Shown: piece after piece, positions 1 through 6,411 of the stretch
Position numbering within the stretch: position 1 is the stretch's first letter
Layout: every line of letters begins with the position of its first letter
From: ATZT02 sp964639395
GTDB taxonomy: Bacteria > Actinomycetota > Actinomycetes > S36-B12 > UBA5976
DNA length: 9,362 nucleotides
Assembly: GCA_964639395.1 (NCBI GenBank)
Contig: CAZXCT010000049.1
Span: forward strand, 1 to 9,362
Direction: 5' to 3'
Translations under genes and position numbers: made by a program
Notes under the pieces: generated by a model
Told to the model about the DNA's origin: nothing
The model's database searches: none
What the model saw: the letters and a program-made list of their open reading frames with translations, nothing else

Positions 1-108
1 GTGCAAGAACTTCTCGGACACTCATCCCTCGCCACAACCCAGAAATACACCCATATAACAGTCGAAAGACTCAAGAAATCATTTGATCAAGCCCACCCTC
101 GTGCTTAG
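1..108 (+). CDS. xerC: Tyrosine recombinase XerC, C-terminal end (partial)
   Basis: This is the last 35 codons of a tyrosine recombinase, cut by the left edge of the window, in the frame that begins at base 1. The visible peptide holds the end of the catalytic domain: LGHSS, whose histidine belongs to the conserved catalytic set, and TTQKYTHI, whose tyrosine (residue 16 of the visible part) is the expected DNA-attacking nucleophile. The tail VERLKKSFDQAHPRA is typical of actinobacterial XerC. XerC works with XerD at the dif site to resolve chromosome dimers. In Mycobacterium tuberculosis xerC also lies close to the M23 gene and rpsB, which supports XerC over a phage or plasmid integrase. The TAG stop (106-108) overlaps the stop of the convergent M23 gene. 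The real start lies outside the window. Confidence 0.85.
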   Translation: MQELLGHSSLATTQKYTHITVERLKKSFDQAHPRA

Positions 109-539
109 CTAAAAATAGGTAGAAGTCTTACTTTTGATACAAGAATGCTTAGTGGGTTGAGATACCTTTTTTCTTCTATTAAGCCCCAATGTAAACAGGT
201 ATTCGGTATGCAATGAGAGCCCTCTACAGCTACGTATCCAATGATTTGATTTCTTTTAACGGCTTGGCCTGCTACGACTATTGAGTTAATTGGTTGAAAG
301 GTAGTTTTTAAGTAGTTGTGATTTATAGATACGATACCGATTTTGCCGATTCTTCCTGAGAAATGAACTACTCCATCTTGCGGAGCTCTGATTGGAGTTT
401 GTGGTTCAGTTCTAATGTCAACACCTCGATTGCCGGCGGCGTAAGGGGTGGGGGGTGGTTCGAAATATCGCTCGATAACCATGGGCTGAATGGGTGGAAC
501 CCAAGGCTCAGAGATTGGCAGGATCAGTAATTCAAGCAT
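105..539 (-). CDS. M23/LytM-fold protein, probably catalytically inactive
   Basis: This 144-residue protein matches the M23 (LytM-like) metallopeptidase fold usually found beside rpsB in actinobacteria (Rv2891 in M. tuberculosis). Landmarks in order: GNRGVDI (36-42) where the family has GHRGVD, DGVVHFSG (55-62), SINHNYLKTTF (71-81) carrying the expected catalytic histidine H74, and HC...CLHWGL (109-120) carrying the second-motif zinc ligand H117. D41 and H117 remain, but the first zinc ligand is asparagine (N37, codon AAT), so metal binding and hydrolysis are doubtful. Family members are normally exported cell-wall proteins. Here the N-terminus is short (LELLILPIS), gives no convincing signal peptide, and cannot be longer because an in-frame TAA directly precedes the ATG. 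No Shine-Dalgarno sequence is seen. It may be a regulatory pseudoenzyme or a decaying gene; the intact frame and conserved rest of the domain favour a retained protein. Confidence 0.75.
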   Translation of the reverse strand: MLELLILPISEPWVPPIQPMVIERYFEPPPTPYAAGNRGVDIRTEPQTPIRAPQDGVVHFSGRIGKIGIVSINHNYLKTTFQPINSIVVAGQAVKRNQIIGYVAVEGSHCIPNTCLHWGLIEEKRYLNPLSILVSKVRLLPIFS

Positions 540-647
540 TTAACTATTTAATACTTTTTAGGTTTGTTTTGGGAAATTCGGTGTTCACTTGTTGATGAAT
601 AAGGGCTGGGGATAAGCAAATAAAGGGTTCTATTAGCATGGGGCCAG

Positions 648-665
648 CACCAACTTTGGTTGGTG
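648..665 (+). repeat. Perfect 7-bp inverted repeat upstream of rpsB
   Basis: CACCAAC (648-654) and GTTGGTG (659-665) are perfect reverse complements around the four-base loop TTTG. No T-run follows, so it is not a standard terminator. It is either a dyad binding site upstream of the rpsB promoter or, if transcription starts further left, the first hairpin of the leader RNA. Confidence 0.5.
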
Positions 666-678
666 ACTTCGCACATTC

Positions 679-715
679 GGTCTCTGGTTAGCCAGACCGT
701 TGTGGGCTAGGTCTG
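679..715 (+). repeat. Dyad with two competing pairings upstream of rpsB
   Basis: The segment CCAGACC (692-698) can pair with the left-hand GG/TCTGG (679-687, with a two-base bulge and TTAG loop). Its CAGACC part (693-698) can instead pair with GGTCTG (710-715, with an 11-base loop). The two helices exclude each other. This is seen directly in the sequence; whether the region is transcribed depends on where the promoter lies. Confidence 0.4.
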
Positions 716-729
716 ACTATAAATATAGA
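700..729 (+). promoter_or_regulatory. Possible rpsB operon promoter
   Basis: TTGTGG (700-705) and TATAGA (724-729) are separated by 18 bases and could be -35 and -10 elements. TATAAA (718-723) is an alternative -10 without a good -35. Transcription would begin near 736, giving a leader of about 90 nt containing the hairpins at 757-780 and 792-806. The matches are modest, so another promoter further left is possible. Confidence 0.3.
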
Positions 730-756
730 CAGTGCTCATAAACGGCGAATGTCAGG

Positions 757-806
757 AGCAAGAGTCAACCGACTTTTGCTACAAACCGAGCGCAGCTACC
801 GGCTGC
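757..806 (+). promoter_or_regulatory. Structured 5' leader of rpsB (two hairpins)
   Basis: The first hairpin pairs AGCAAGAGTC (757-766) with GACTTTTGCT (771-780): ten consecutive pairs, one a G-U, around the loop AACC. The second pairs GCAGCT (792-797) with GGCTGC (801-806), five Watson-Crick pairs plus a G-U, and ends only 4 bases before the ribosome binding site AAGGAG (811-816). In Escherichia coli, S2 represses its own rpsB-tsf mRNA by binding the leader. A similar autoregulatory role here is an inference; I cannot match this structure to a named RNA family. Confidence 0.5.
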
Positions 807-823
807 AAAGAAGGAGTGCGGCC

Positions 824-1651
824 ATGGCCGTTGTAACAATGCGTCAGTTGCTTGAATCTGGCGTTCATTTCGGGCATCAGACCCGTCGTTGGAATCCAAA
901 AATGAAGCGCTTCATTATGACTGAGCGCAATGGAATTTATGTGATTGATCTAAATCAGTCATTGACTTTCATTGACCGGGCATATGAATACGTAAAAGAA
1001 ACTGTGGCACGTGGTGGCACCATCATGTTTGTTGGTACCAAGCGTCAAGCCCACGAACCCATCGAGCAACAAGCTCGTCGAGTTGGAATGCCATTTGTTA
1101 CCGAGCGTTGGCTTGGTGGAATGTTAACCAACTTTGGAACAATTCAAAAGCGTTTAACACGCCTTAAAGAATTAGAAGCCATTAGCTTTGAAGATACCAG
1201 CAGTGGTTACACCAAAAAAGAACTTTTAATGATGCGTCGTGAAAAGGAAAAATTAGAACGCATATTGGGTGGGGTGCGCGAAATGCACAAGTTACCTAAC
1301 GTGCTTTGGATTGTAGACACAAAGAAAGAACAAATTGCGGTTGATGAAGCACGCAAACTAGGAATCCCAGTAGTTGCAATCTTAGATACTAATTGCGATC
1401 CAGATGAAGTTGATTTTCCTATTCCAGGTAATGATGATGCGATTAGATCAATTGGATTATTAACTCGAGTGATTGCTGATGCAACTGCTGAAGGTTTGAT
1501 GGCGAGATCTTCAAGAAATGCAAATGTAGATTCACCAGTAGCTGAGCCATTAGCAGAATGGGAAAAAGAATTACTAGAGGGTTCTTCACCAGAAGTTCCT
1601 GCTGCAGCCCAAGCTGCAACTACTACTGAAGCACCTGCCGAACAGGCATAA
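824..1651 (+). CDS. rpsB: 30S ribosomal protein S2
   Basis: S2 (275 residues) sits on the back of the 30S subunit near the mRNA exit and is needed for S1 binding and initiation in many bacteria. Recognisable family segments are VTMRQLLESGVHFGHQ (4-19), VGTKRQ near residue 70, RWLGGMLTNFGTI (95-107), and the later DTNCDPDEVDFPIPGNDDA stretch. The chosen ATG at 824 is preceded by a strong AAGGAG (811-816) with a 7-base gap and gives the expected N-terminus MAVVTMRQLL. An ATG at 749 is in frame but would add 25 basic residues overlapping the leader hairpins. The C-terminal tail of about 35 residues is rich in alanine, proline and glutamate, as is common in actinobacterial S2. It is the first gene of the operon; a hairpin separates it from tsf. 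Confidence 0.97.
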   Translation: MAVVTMRQLLESGVHFGHQTRRWNPKMKRFIMTERNGIYVIDLNQSLTFIDRAYEYVKETVARGGTIMFVGTKRQAHEPIEQQARRVGMPFVTERWLGGMLTNFGTIQKRLTRLKELEAISFEDTSSGYTKKELLMMRREKEKLERILGGVREMHKLPNVLWIVDTKKEQIAVDEARKLGIPVVAILDTNCDPDEVDFPIPGNDDAIRSIGLLTRVIADATAEGLMARSSRNANVDSPVAEPLAEWEKELLEGSSPEVPAAAQAATTTEAPAEQA

Positions 1652-1666
1652 ATAATTTATAAGTTG

Positions 1667-1693
1667 AGTGCCGAGATTAGTCTCGGCACTTTT
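1667..1693 (+). terminator. Hairpin between rpsB and tsf (attenuator-like)
   Basis: AGTGCCGAGA (1667-1676) and TCTCGGCACT (1681-1690) form a perfect 10-bp, GC-rich stem with the loop TTAG, followed by only three more T residues (1691-1693). It resembles an intrinsic terminator with a weak U-tract, so partial termination or protection of the upstream mRNA end is more likely than a full stop. It could let S2 and EF-Ts be made in different amounts. Confidence 0.65.
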
Positions 1694-1714
1694 AATGAAA
1701 AGGAATAGAAAACA

Positions 1715-2551
1715 ATGGCGAATTATACCGCCCAAGATGTGAAGACTCTGCGCGAAGCAACTGGCGCAGGAATGATGGATTGCAAAAAGGCTTTAGATGA
1801 AACCGATGGCGACTTTAATGCTGCAGTTGAGTTATTGCGCGTAAAAGGCGCAAAAGATGTCAACAAAAGAGAAGGTCGTGTTGCTTCAAGTGGTTTGGTA
1901 GCCGGGCTAGTTGAGGGTGACTCAAAAGGTGCATTAGTTGAAGTTAACTGTGAAACTGACTTTGTTGCAAAAACTCCAGATTTTATTGCCTTAGCTGACA
2001 AGGTTGCAAAGCATATTTTGGATAGTAATCCAAGCGATGTTGCTACTTTGCTGGCAAGTGAACTAGAAGCAGGTAAGTCAGTTCAACAAGCGCTTGACGA
2101 AGCAAATAGCGTGATGGGTGAAAAAGTTGAGATTAAAAAGTTCTCACGTTTAGAAGGTGGATACATTCATATTTACCTGCACAAGCCAGATCCAGCTTTG
2201 CCAGCCGGTGTTGGCTCGATCGTGCAACTTGATTCAGCGAATGAGCAAGTAGCTAAAGATCTTGCACAGCAAATCGCGGCGATGGCACCTTTGTACCTAA
2301 CTCGCGAGGATGTTCCAGCGGAAGTAATTGATACTGAAAAGCGTGTGGCCGAGCAAACCGCTAAAGAAGAAGGCAAGCCCGAGGCTGCCATTGCAAAAAT
2401 CGTAGAGGGCCGAGTTGGCTCTTATTTCAAGGATTTTTGCTTAGTTGAGCAGGCCTGGGTAAGAGACAATAAAAAGACCATCAAGAATCTGTTAGAAGAG
2501 AATAAAGTTCAAGTAAATGGCTTTGCCAGATACAAGGTGGGACAAGCGTAA
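1715..2551 (+). CDS. tsf: Elongation factor Ts
   Basis: EF-Ts (278 residues, normal for the actinobacterial form) is the cytoplasmic nucleotide exchange factor that releases GDP from EF-Tu. Both family signatures are clear: LREATGAGMMDCKKAL (12-27) in the N-terminal UBA-like domain, and EVNCETDFVA (76-85), whose TDF contacts the EF-Tu G domain. The rest is the dimerisation/core region ending in a helical segment. The ATG has AAAAGGA upstream (1698-1704) with a 10-base gap. The gene follows rpsB after a 63-base spacer with a hairpin, and its TAA stop touches the ATG of pyrH, so pyrH translation is probably coupled to it. Confidence 0.97.
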   Translation: MANYTAQDVKTLREATGAGMMDCKKALDETDGDFNAAVELLRVKGAKDVNKREGRVASSGLVAGLVEGDSKGALVEVNCETDFVAKTPDFIALADKVAKHILDSNPSDVATLLASELEAGKSVQQALDEANSVMGEKVEIKKFSRLEGGYIHIYLHKPDPALPAGVGSIVQLDSANEQVAKDLAQQIAAMAPLYLTREDVPAEVIDTEKRVAEQTAKEEGKPEAAIAKIVEGRVGSYFKDFCLVEQAWVRDNKKTIKNLLEENKVQVNGFARYKVGQA

Positions 2552-3271
2552 ATGAGTGAGCGAGCCTACAAAAGGGTGCTGCTAAAACTCTCGGGCGAAG
2601 CATTCGCCGGCGGTGGAGGTTTGGGAGTTGATCCTGATGTGGTGGCCGACATTGCTCAACAAGTTGCAAATGTAGTCAAAAGCGGAACTCAAGTTGCTGT
2701 CGTGATTGGCGGTGGCAATTATTTTCGTGGCGCACAGTTATCGGAGCGGGGAATGGAGCGCTCTCGTGCTGACTACATCGGAATGCTAGGTACAGTCATG
2801 AACTGCTTAGCCTTGCAAGATTTCTTAGAAAAAATTAGTGTTGATACCCGAGTCCAAACTGCAATCACAATGGGACAAGTTGCGGAAGCTTATGTTCCGC
2901 GCCGAGCAATGCGGCATTTAGAAAAAGGCAGAGTCGTAATTTTTGGAGCAGGACTGGGTGTTCCGTTCTTTTCAACAGACACCACTGCCGCGCAGCGAGC
3001 ATTGGAGATCGGTGCTGAAGTTGTTTTGATGGCTAAGGGCGTTGATGGAGTTTATTCCGATGACCCAAGAAAGAATCCAAAAGCCGAAAAGTATGAAAAA
3101 TTGACCTATGATGAAGTGTTGCAAAAAGATTTGAAAGTCGCAGATGCTACCGCAATTAGCTTATGCAGAGATAACAATTTGCCTATTTTAGTTTTTAACT
3201 TGTTAGAAAATGGAAATATTAAACGGGCAGTGAATGGTGAAAAAATTGGCACCATTATTCAGGGAGCGTAA
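2552..3271 (+). CDS. pyrH: UMP kinase
   Basis: This 239-residue enzyme of the amino acid kinase fold phosphorylates UMP to UDP with ATP, a required step of pyrimidine nucleotide synthesis. Visible motifs are KLSGEA (12-17, phosphate binding), GGGNYFRG (53-60, glycine-rich UMP-site loop), DYIGMLGTVMN (74-84), GLGVPFFSTDTTAAQRA (134-150, UMP and hexamer contacts) and KGVDGVYSDDPRKNP (162-176, ATP side). The bacterial enzyme is a hexamer usually activated by GTP and inhibited by UTP. The start directly follows the tsf stop with no gap; AAGGTGG (2534-2540), inside tsf, can serve as a distant Shine-Dalgarno. A 2-base spacer leads to frr. Confidence 0.97.
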   Translation: MSERAYKRVLLKLSGEAFAGGGGLGVDPDVVADIAQQVANVVKSGTQVAVVIGGGNYFRGAQLSERGMERSRADYIGMLGTVMNCLALQDFLEKISVDTRVQTAITMGQVAEAYVPRRAMRHLEKGRVVIFGAGLGVPFFSTDTTAAQRALEIGAEVVLMAKGVDGVYSDDPRKNPKAEKYEKLTYDEVLQKDLKVADATAISLCRDNNLPILVFNLLENGNIKRAVNGEKIGTIIQGA

Positions 3272-3273
3272 CA

Positions 3274-3831
3274 ATGATTGAGCAGGTTTTACAAGAAGCG
3301 CAAACCAAAATGGATAAAGCTTTAGAGGTCGCCAAAGAAGATTTCACCACCATCAGAACCGGTAGGGCTAATCCTTCGATGTTTAATAAAATAAATGCAG
3401 ACTATTACGGCACCATGACACCTTTAAATCAAATGGCTTCAATTCAAATCCCAGAAGCCAGAATGGTGATTATTACTCCTTTTGATAAGGGTGCAATGAG
3501 CGCAATTGAAAAGGCAATTCAAGAAAGCGATTTAGGGGTAAACCCCAGTAATGATGGAAACATTATTCGCATTCCACTGCCCCAGCTAACCGAAGAACGC
3601 CGTAAAGAGTACATAAAAGTAGCCAAAACCAAAGCAGAAGATTCAAAGATATCGATTAGGAATATTCGTCGCCATGCTAAAGAAACTTTGGAAAAATTGA
3701 AAAAAGACGGAGAAGTTGGCGAGGATGATGTTAAGCGTGCTGAGAAGAGTTTGGATGAAGGTACCAAAAAACACGAAGCGCAGATTGACGAATTGTTAAA
3801 GCACAAAGAAGCCGAATTACTCGAGGTCTAA
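3274..3831 (+). CDS. frr: Ribosome recycling factor
   Basis: RRF (185 residues, the standard length) splits post-termination 70S ribosomes together with EF-G. Conserved parts are RTGRANP (28-34) in the helical domain, the domain II stretch ending in PEARMVIITPFDK (60-72), DLGVNPSNDGNIIRIPLP (86-103), LTEERR (105-110), and the basic helix with R129, R132 and R133 that lies against 23S rRNA helices. The C-terminal third is a long charged helix, as expected. AGGGAG (3261-3266), inside the end of pyrH, is a good ribosome binding site 7 bases before the ATG. The stop touches the start of cdsA. Confidence 0.97.
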   Translation: MIEQVLQEAQTKMDKALEVAKEDFTTIRTGRANPSMFNKINADYYGTMTPLNQMASIQIPEARMVIITPFDKGAMSAIEKAIQESDLGVNPSNDGNIIRIPLPQLTEERRKEYIKVAKTKAEDSKISIRNIRRHAKETLEKLKKDGEVGEDDVKRAEKSLDEGTKKHEAQIDELLKHKEAELLEV

Positions 3832-4662
3832 ATGGCAGACTCAGTTGAGCAAAAAACAGGGCGCAACCTTCCGGTAGCAATAGGGGTGGGATTATTCCTA
3901 CTATTTATTGTTTTCTTTTCTCTCACTTACATTAAAGAATTCTTCTTTTTTATCGCACTAGTAGTACTAAATATTGGCGCTTTTGAGTTCATCTCAGCGG
4001 TGAGAGCTCAAAAAGGTGTGAAAATTTCTTTTTGGGTAACTTCTTTTTCACTAGTGGCAATCTTGACCGGAGCTTTAGGATTTGGCGCAATTGGCCTAGT
4101 GGGGGCGTTAGCGGTATCGACTGTATTGGCTTTTGTGGTTCGCCTAACTGAAGGAGTGGAGGGCGTTTTTGCCGATGTTTCGGCCTCTGCATTTTTATTG
4201 ATGTACTTAGGAGTTTTTGGCGGTGCGGCCATGTTGATGTTGCGGAGCGAAACTGGCGCTTTTCAGGTTATGGCTTTTATTTTGATAACTGCGTTAAGTG
4301 ATACTGGCGGGTATCTCGTGGGATCAGTAATTGGCAAGCACCCAATATTGCCTAAACTGTCTCCTAAAAAATCTTGGCAAGGTTTAGCAGGCTCCATACT
4401 TTTTGCAGGATTGTTTTCAATATTTGTGCTACCTCTTTGGTTTGGTATTTCGAGCGAACAAGGCTTGATTATTGGGGTGGCTTTAGCAATTTTAGGAACA
4501 GTAGGGGATTTTTTTGCAAGTGCCATCAAGCGAGATTTAGGGGTTAAAGATTTTGCCCAAACCTTGCCAGGCCACGGCGGCATGATGGATCGCTTGGATT
4601 CATTGTCGTTTAATGCCATCGCAGCCTGGTTAATGTTTGGAATAATTTTGGGATTTGCATGA
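3832..4662 (+). CDS. cdsA: Phosphatidate cytidylyltransferase (CDP-diglyceride synthase)
   Basis: This 276-residue membrane enzyme joins phosphatidic acid and CTP to make CDP-diacylglycerol, the precursor of all the cell's phospholipids. Hydrophobic segments lie at about 14-32, 37-54, 66-103 (two), 116-137, 143-168, 184-206 and 211-228. The CDS signature is complete at 230-256: SAIKRDLGVKDF, then LPGHGGMMDRLD with its metal-binding aspartates. DTGGYLVG (157-164) and SPKKSWQG (177-184) are further family motifs. The ATG follows the frr stop with no gap, and GAGG (3823-3826) gives a Shine-Dalgarno 5 bases upstream. The gene overlaps rlmN by 4 bases (ATGA). Confidence 0.96.
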   Translation: MADSVEQKTGRNLPVAIGVGLFLLFIVFFSLTYIKEFFFFIALVVLNIGAFEFISAVRAQKGVKISFWVTSFSLVAILTGALGFGAIGLVGALAVSTVLAFVVRLTEGVEGVFADVSASAFLLMYLGVFGGAAMLMLRSETGAFQVMAFILITALSDTGGYLVGSVIGKHPILPKLSPKKSWQGLAGSILFAGLFSIFVLPLWFGISSEQGLIIGVALAILGTVGDFFASAIKRDLGVKDFAQTLPGHGGMMDRLDSLSFNAIAAWLMFGIILGFA

Positions 4663-5729
4663 GTAAAAAACCGCCAATTCATATTGCGGATTTAGATTTA
4701 GCTGAAAGAAAAGCTAGGGCAGTTGAGTTAGGTATACCAGCTTTTAGAGCGGATCAAGTAAGTAGACAATGGTTCTCAAGGTTTTCTGGTGATGCCAATG
4801 AATGGACAGAGCTACCAGAAAACGAAAGATTAGATATTGCTGAAAAGTTAGCACCAGAATTAATTGTCAAAGTGCGGGAGCTAACTACCGATAAGGGTGA
4901 AACAGTTAAAACACTTTGGAAGTTGCATGACGAAAAATTAGTTGAAAGTGTTTTGATGCAATATCCAAATCGAACTACAGTTTGCATCTCGTCACAAGTA
5001 GGTTGCGGAATGGCTTGTCCGTTTTGTGCTACCGGGCAAGGCGGGTTGAAAAGAAACTTGAGTGCTGCTGAAATTGTGGCGCAAGTTCAAGCCTCAGCAC
5101 GTTTTGCTGATCGAGGCCTTTTACCTAATAAAAATGCGCGGTTATCAAATATTGTTTTTATGGGAATGGGTGAGCCCTTAGCAAATTTTGATGCGGTACT
5201 AACTGCCATAAAGAGAATTACGCAGAGTCAACCTGAAGGTTTGGGAATTTCAGCTAGAAATGTCACAGTTTCAACGGTTGGCTTAATACCTCAGATTAAG
5301 AAACTTTCTGAGGTTGGTTTGCCGTTAAGACTGGCTTTGAGTTTGCATGCACCAGATGATGAATTACGTGATGAGTTGGTGCCACTGAATAAACGTTATC
5401 CAATAAAGGAAGTTTTAAAAGCCGTTTGGGATTATTCAGATACGGTAAAACGAAGAGTATCAATCGAATATGCCTTAATTAAGGACATAAATGATCAGAA
5501 GCATCGGGCAGCTTTATTAGCTAAAAGAATTCAAGGTCGGTCAGTCCACGTCAATCTAATTCCGCTCAATCCGACACCAGGATCTAAGTGGACAGCGACT
5601 AGTGAAAAAACGCAACAAGAATTTGTAGAAATACTCGAGAACGCTCAAATTGCGGTCACAGTGAGAGATACCCGTGGCAGTGACATTGACGGTGCTTGTG
5701 GGCAGTTGGCGGCGCGAGCTACGCAATAA
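4659..5729 (+). CDS. rlmN: Dual-specificity 23S rRNA A2503 / tRNA A37 C2-methyltransferase
   Basis: RlmN (356 residues) is a cytoplasmic radical-SAM enzyme that adds a methyl group to C2 of A2503 in 23S rRNA and, in E. coli, to A37 of some tRNAs. The iron-sulphur cluster motif CxxxCxxC is at C116, C120 and C123 (CGMACPFCATGQ). The two catalytic cysteines expected from the E. coli enzyme are both present: C109 in TVCISSQVG and C347 in the C-terminal GACGQL. GMGEPLANF is the usual SAM-binding glutamate motif. No resistance-type Cfr feature stands out, and position next to cdsA favours RlmN. Translation is probably coupled to cdsA through the ATGA overlap; no strong ribosome binding site is seen. 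The operon appears to end here, since the next gene is convergent. Confidence 0.95.
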   Translation: MSKKPPIHIADLDLAERKARAVELGIPAFRADQVSRQWFSRFSGDANEWTELPENERLDIAEKLAPELIVKVRELTTDKGETVKTLWKLHDEKLVESVLMQYPNRTTVCISSQVGCGMACPFCATGQGGLKRNLSAAEIVAQVQASARFADRGLLPNKNARLSNIVFMGMGEPLANFDAVLTAIKRITQSQPEGLGISARNVTVSTVGLIPQIKKLSEVGLPLRLALSLHAPDDELRDELVPLNKRYPIKEVLKAVWDYSDTVKRRVSIEYALIKDINDQKHRAALLAKRIQGRSVHVNLIPLNPTPGSKWTATSEKTQQEFVEILENAQIAVTVRDTRGSDIDGACGQLAARATQ

Positions 5730-5750
5730 CTAAGACTTAAAATTATTGCG
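5722..5750. terminator. Inverted repeat shared by the ends of rlmN and the PPOX-like gene
   Basis: CGCAATAA (5722-5729) and TTATTGCG (5743-5750) are perfect 8-bp arms with a 13-base loop. The left arm contains the rlmN stop and the right arm contains the stop of the opposing gene. A T-rich stretch follows on the plus strand (5756-5760 and 5766-5772). It may act as a weak two-way terminator; the stem is AT-rich, so strength is doubtful. Confidence 0.4.
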
Positions 5751-6405
5751 GTGGATTTTTAATTAAATTTTTTACACTTGGTGGTATTTCAAGATTTTCT
5801 GCATTCTTGTCACCAGCAATAGGAGCTAGTGCAATTGTTTTCAACGGAATTTCACCCGCCCAAATTGGTAATTCAAGATCTTCTGGGCGATCTTCATGTG
5901 GTCCGCGCCGCAACTTCACTGAGGTCTCATTTAGTGGAAATTCAATAATTAAAGTAGCTTTCAATTCCGCTTTTGTGGTTGCCCTGACCTCGGCTACTCG
6001 TCCCGGAATAAGCTTGTCAGTTAGTACTTCAAAAGCCTGTTCTTTTTCTTTGCCCAACAATTCGTGACCAATCCCTAGGGCGACTACGCTTCGGTAATTC
6101 ATTGAGGACTCAAACGCACTTCGTGAAAGTACCAATCCATCCAAAATAGTGACCTCGACGCAAGCCGGAGTTCCAGCTGCCAGAGATCGCATTAAGCGAG
6201 ACTTCGTAGATCCGTGCAGTAATAAACGTTCTCCATCGCGGGCAAAGGCCATGGGTAGAACGAATGGTTGCCCAGAATCATCTGCGATTGCCACGTGAGC
6301 TAAAACTGAGTGGTCAAGGATTTCATTGCGGATTTTAGGATCAGAGACCGATAGGTACGGCACCCGCTTAACCTTGGTACGGGGAGTCGTGCCGGGCTTA
6401 GTCAT
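5743..6405 (-). CDS. FMN-binding split-barrel (NimA/PPOX-like) family protein
   Basis: This 220-residue protein belongs to the pyridoxamine 5'-phosphate oxidase-like, flavin-nucleotide-binding group (COG3467, NimA-like). Visible family parts are VLAHVAI then FVLPMAFARDGERLLLHGSTKSR (the latter part, 64-70, is the usual HGS..SR flavin phosphate loop), DGLVLSRSAFESSMNYRSV (89-107), and the C-terminal RRGPHEDRPED (166-176) with LPIWAGEIPL (179-188). Members fold as an FMN-binding split barrel. Some reduce nitro compounds and some bind other flavins or haem, and the substrate cannot be read from sequence, so it need not act on vitamin B6. It is convergent with rlmN and divergent from the aldehyde dehydrogenase. 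A good -10 element sits exactly where a leaderless mRNA would start at the ATG, and no Shine-Dalgarno is seen. Confidence 0.85.
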   Translation of the reverse strand: MTKPGTTPRTKVKRVPYLSVSDPKIRNEILDHSVLAHVAIADDSGQPFVLPMAFARDGERLLLHGSTKSRLMRSLAAGTPACVEVTILDGLVLSRSAFESSMNYRSVVALGIGHELLGKEKEQAFEVLTDKLIPGRVAEVRATTKAELKATLIIEFPLNETSVKLRRGPHEDRPEDLELPIWAGEIPLKTIALAPIAGDKNAENLEIPPSVKNLIKNPPQ

Positions 6406-6411
6406 AGTTAA

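Larger units (their letters stand above)
540..823. other. Non-coding region before rpsB, rich in inverted repeats
   Basis: This 284-base gap separates the divergent M23 gene from rpsB. I find no convincing short gene, tRNA or CRISPR in it. It carries at least four inverted repeats (648-665, 679-698 with an alternative partner at 710-715, 757-780 and 792-806) and an AT-rich promoter-like segment near 700-729. It must hold the promoters of both flanking genes and the untranslated leader of the ribosomal operon. Confidence 0.8.

Noticed and set aside
640..730. Possible tRNA or small RNA gene in the repeat-rich gap
   Set aside because: No tRNA-like T-loop, acceptor pairing or cloverleaf could be built; the dyads fit regulatory repeats better.
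749..823. Longer rpsB reading frame starting at ATG 749
   Set aside because: The extra 25 residues are not S2-like, overlap the leader hairpins and lack a ribosome binding site, whereas ATG 824 has AAGGAG at ideal spacing and gives the normal S2 N-terminus.
1723..2669. Three antisense open frames opposite tsf and pyrH
   Set aside because: They are serine/alanine-rich mirror translations of conserved coding sequence with no independent support.
4263..4682. 139-codon open frame antisense to the end of cdsA
   Set aside because: It lies wholly opposite well-identified genes, resembles no known family and has no promoter or ribosome binding site evidence; it mirrors the codon pattern of cdsA.
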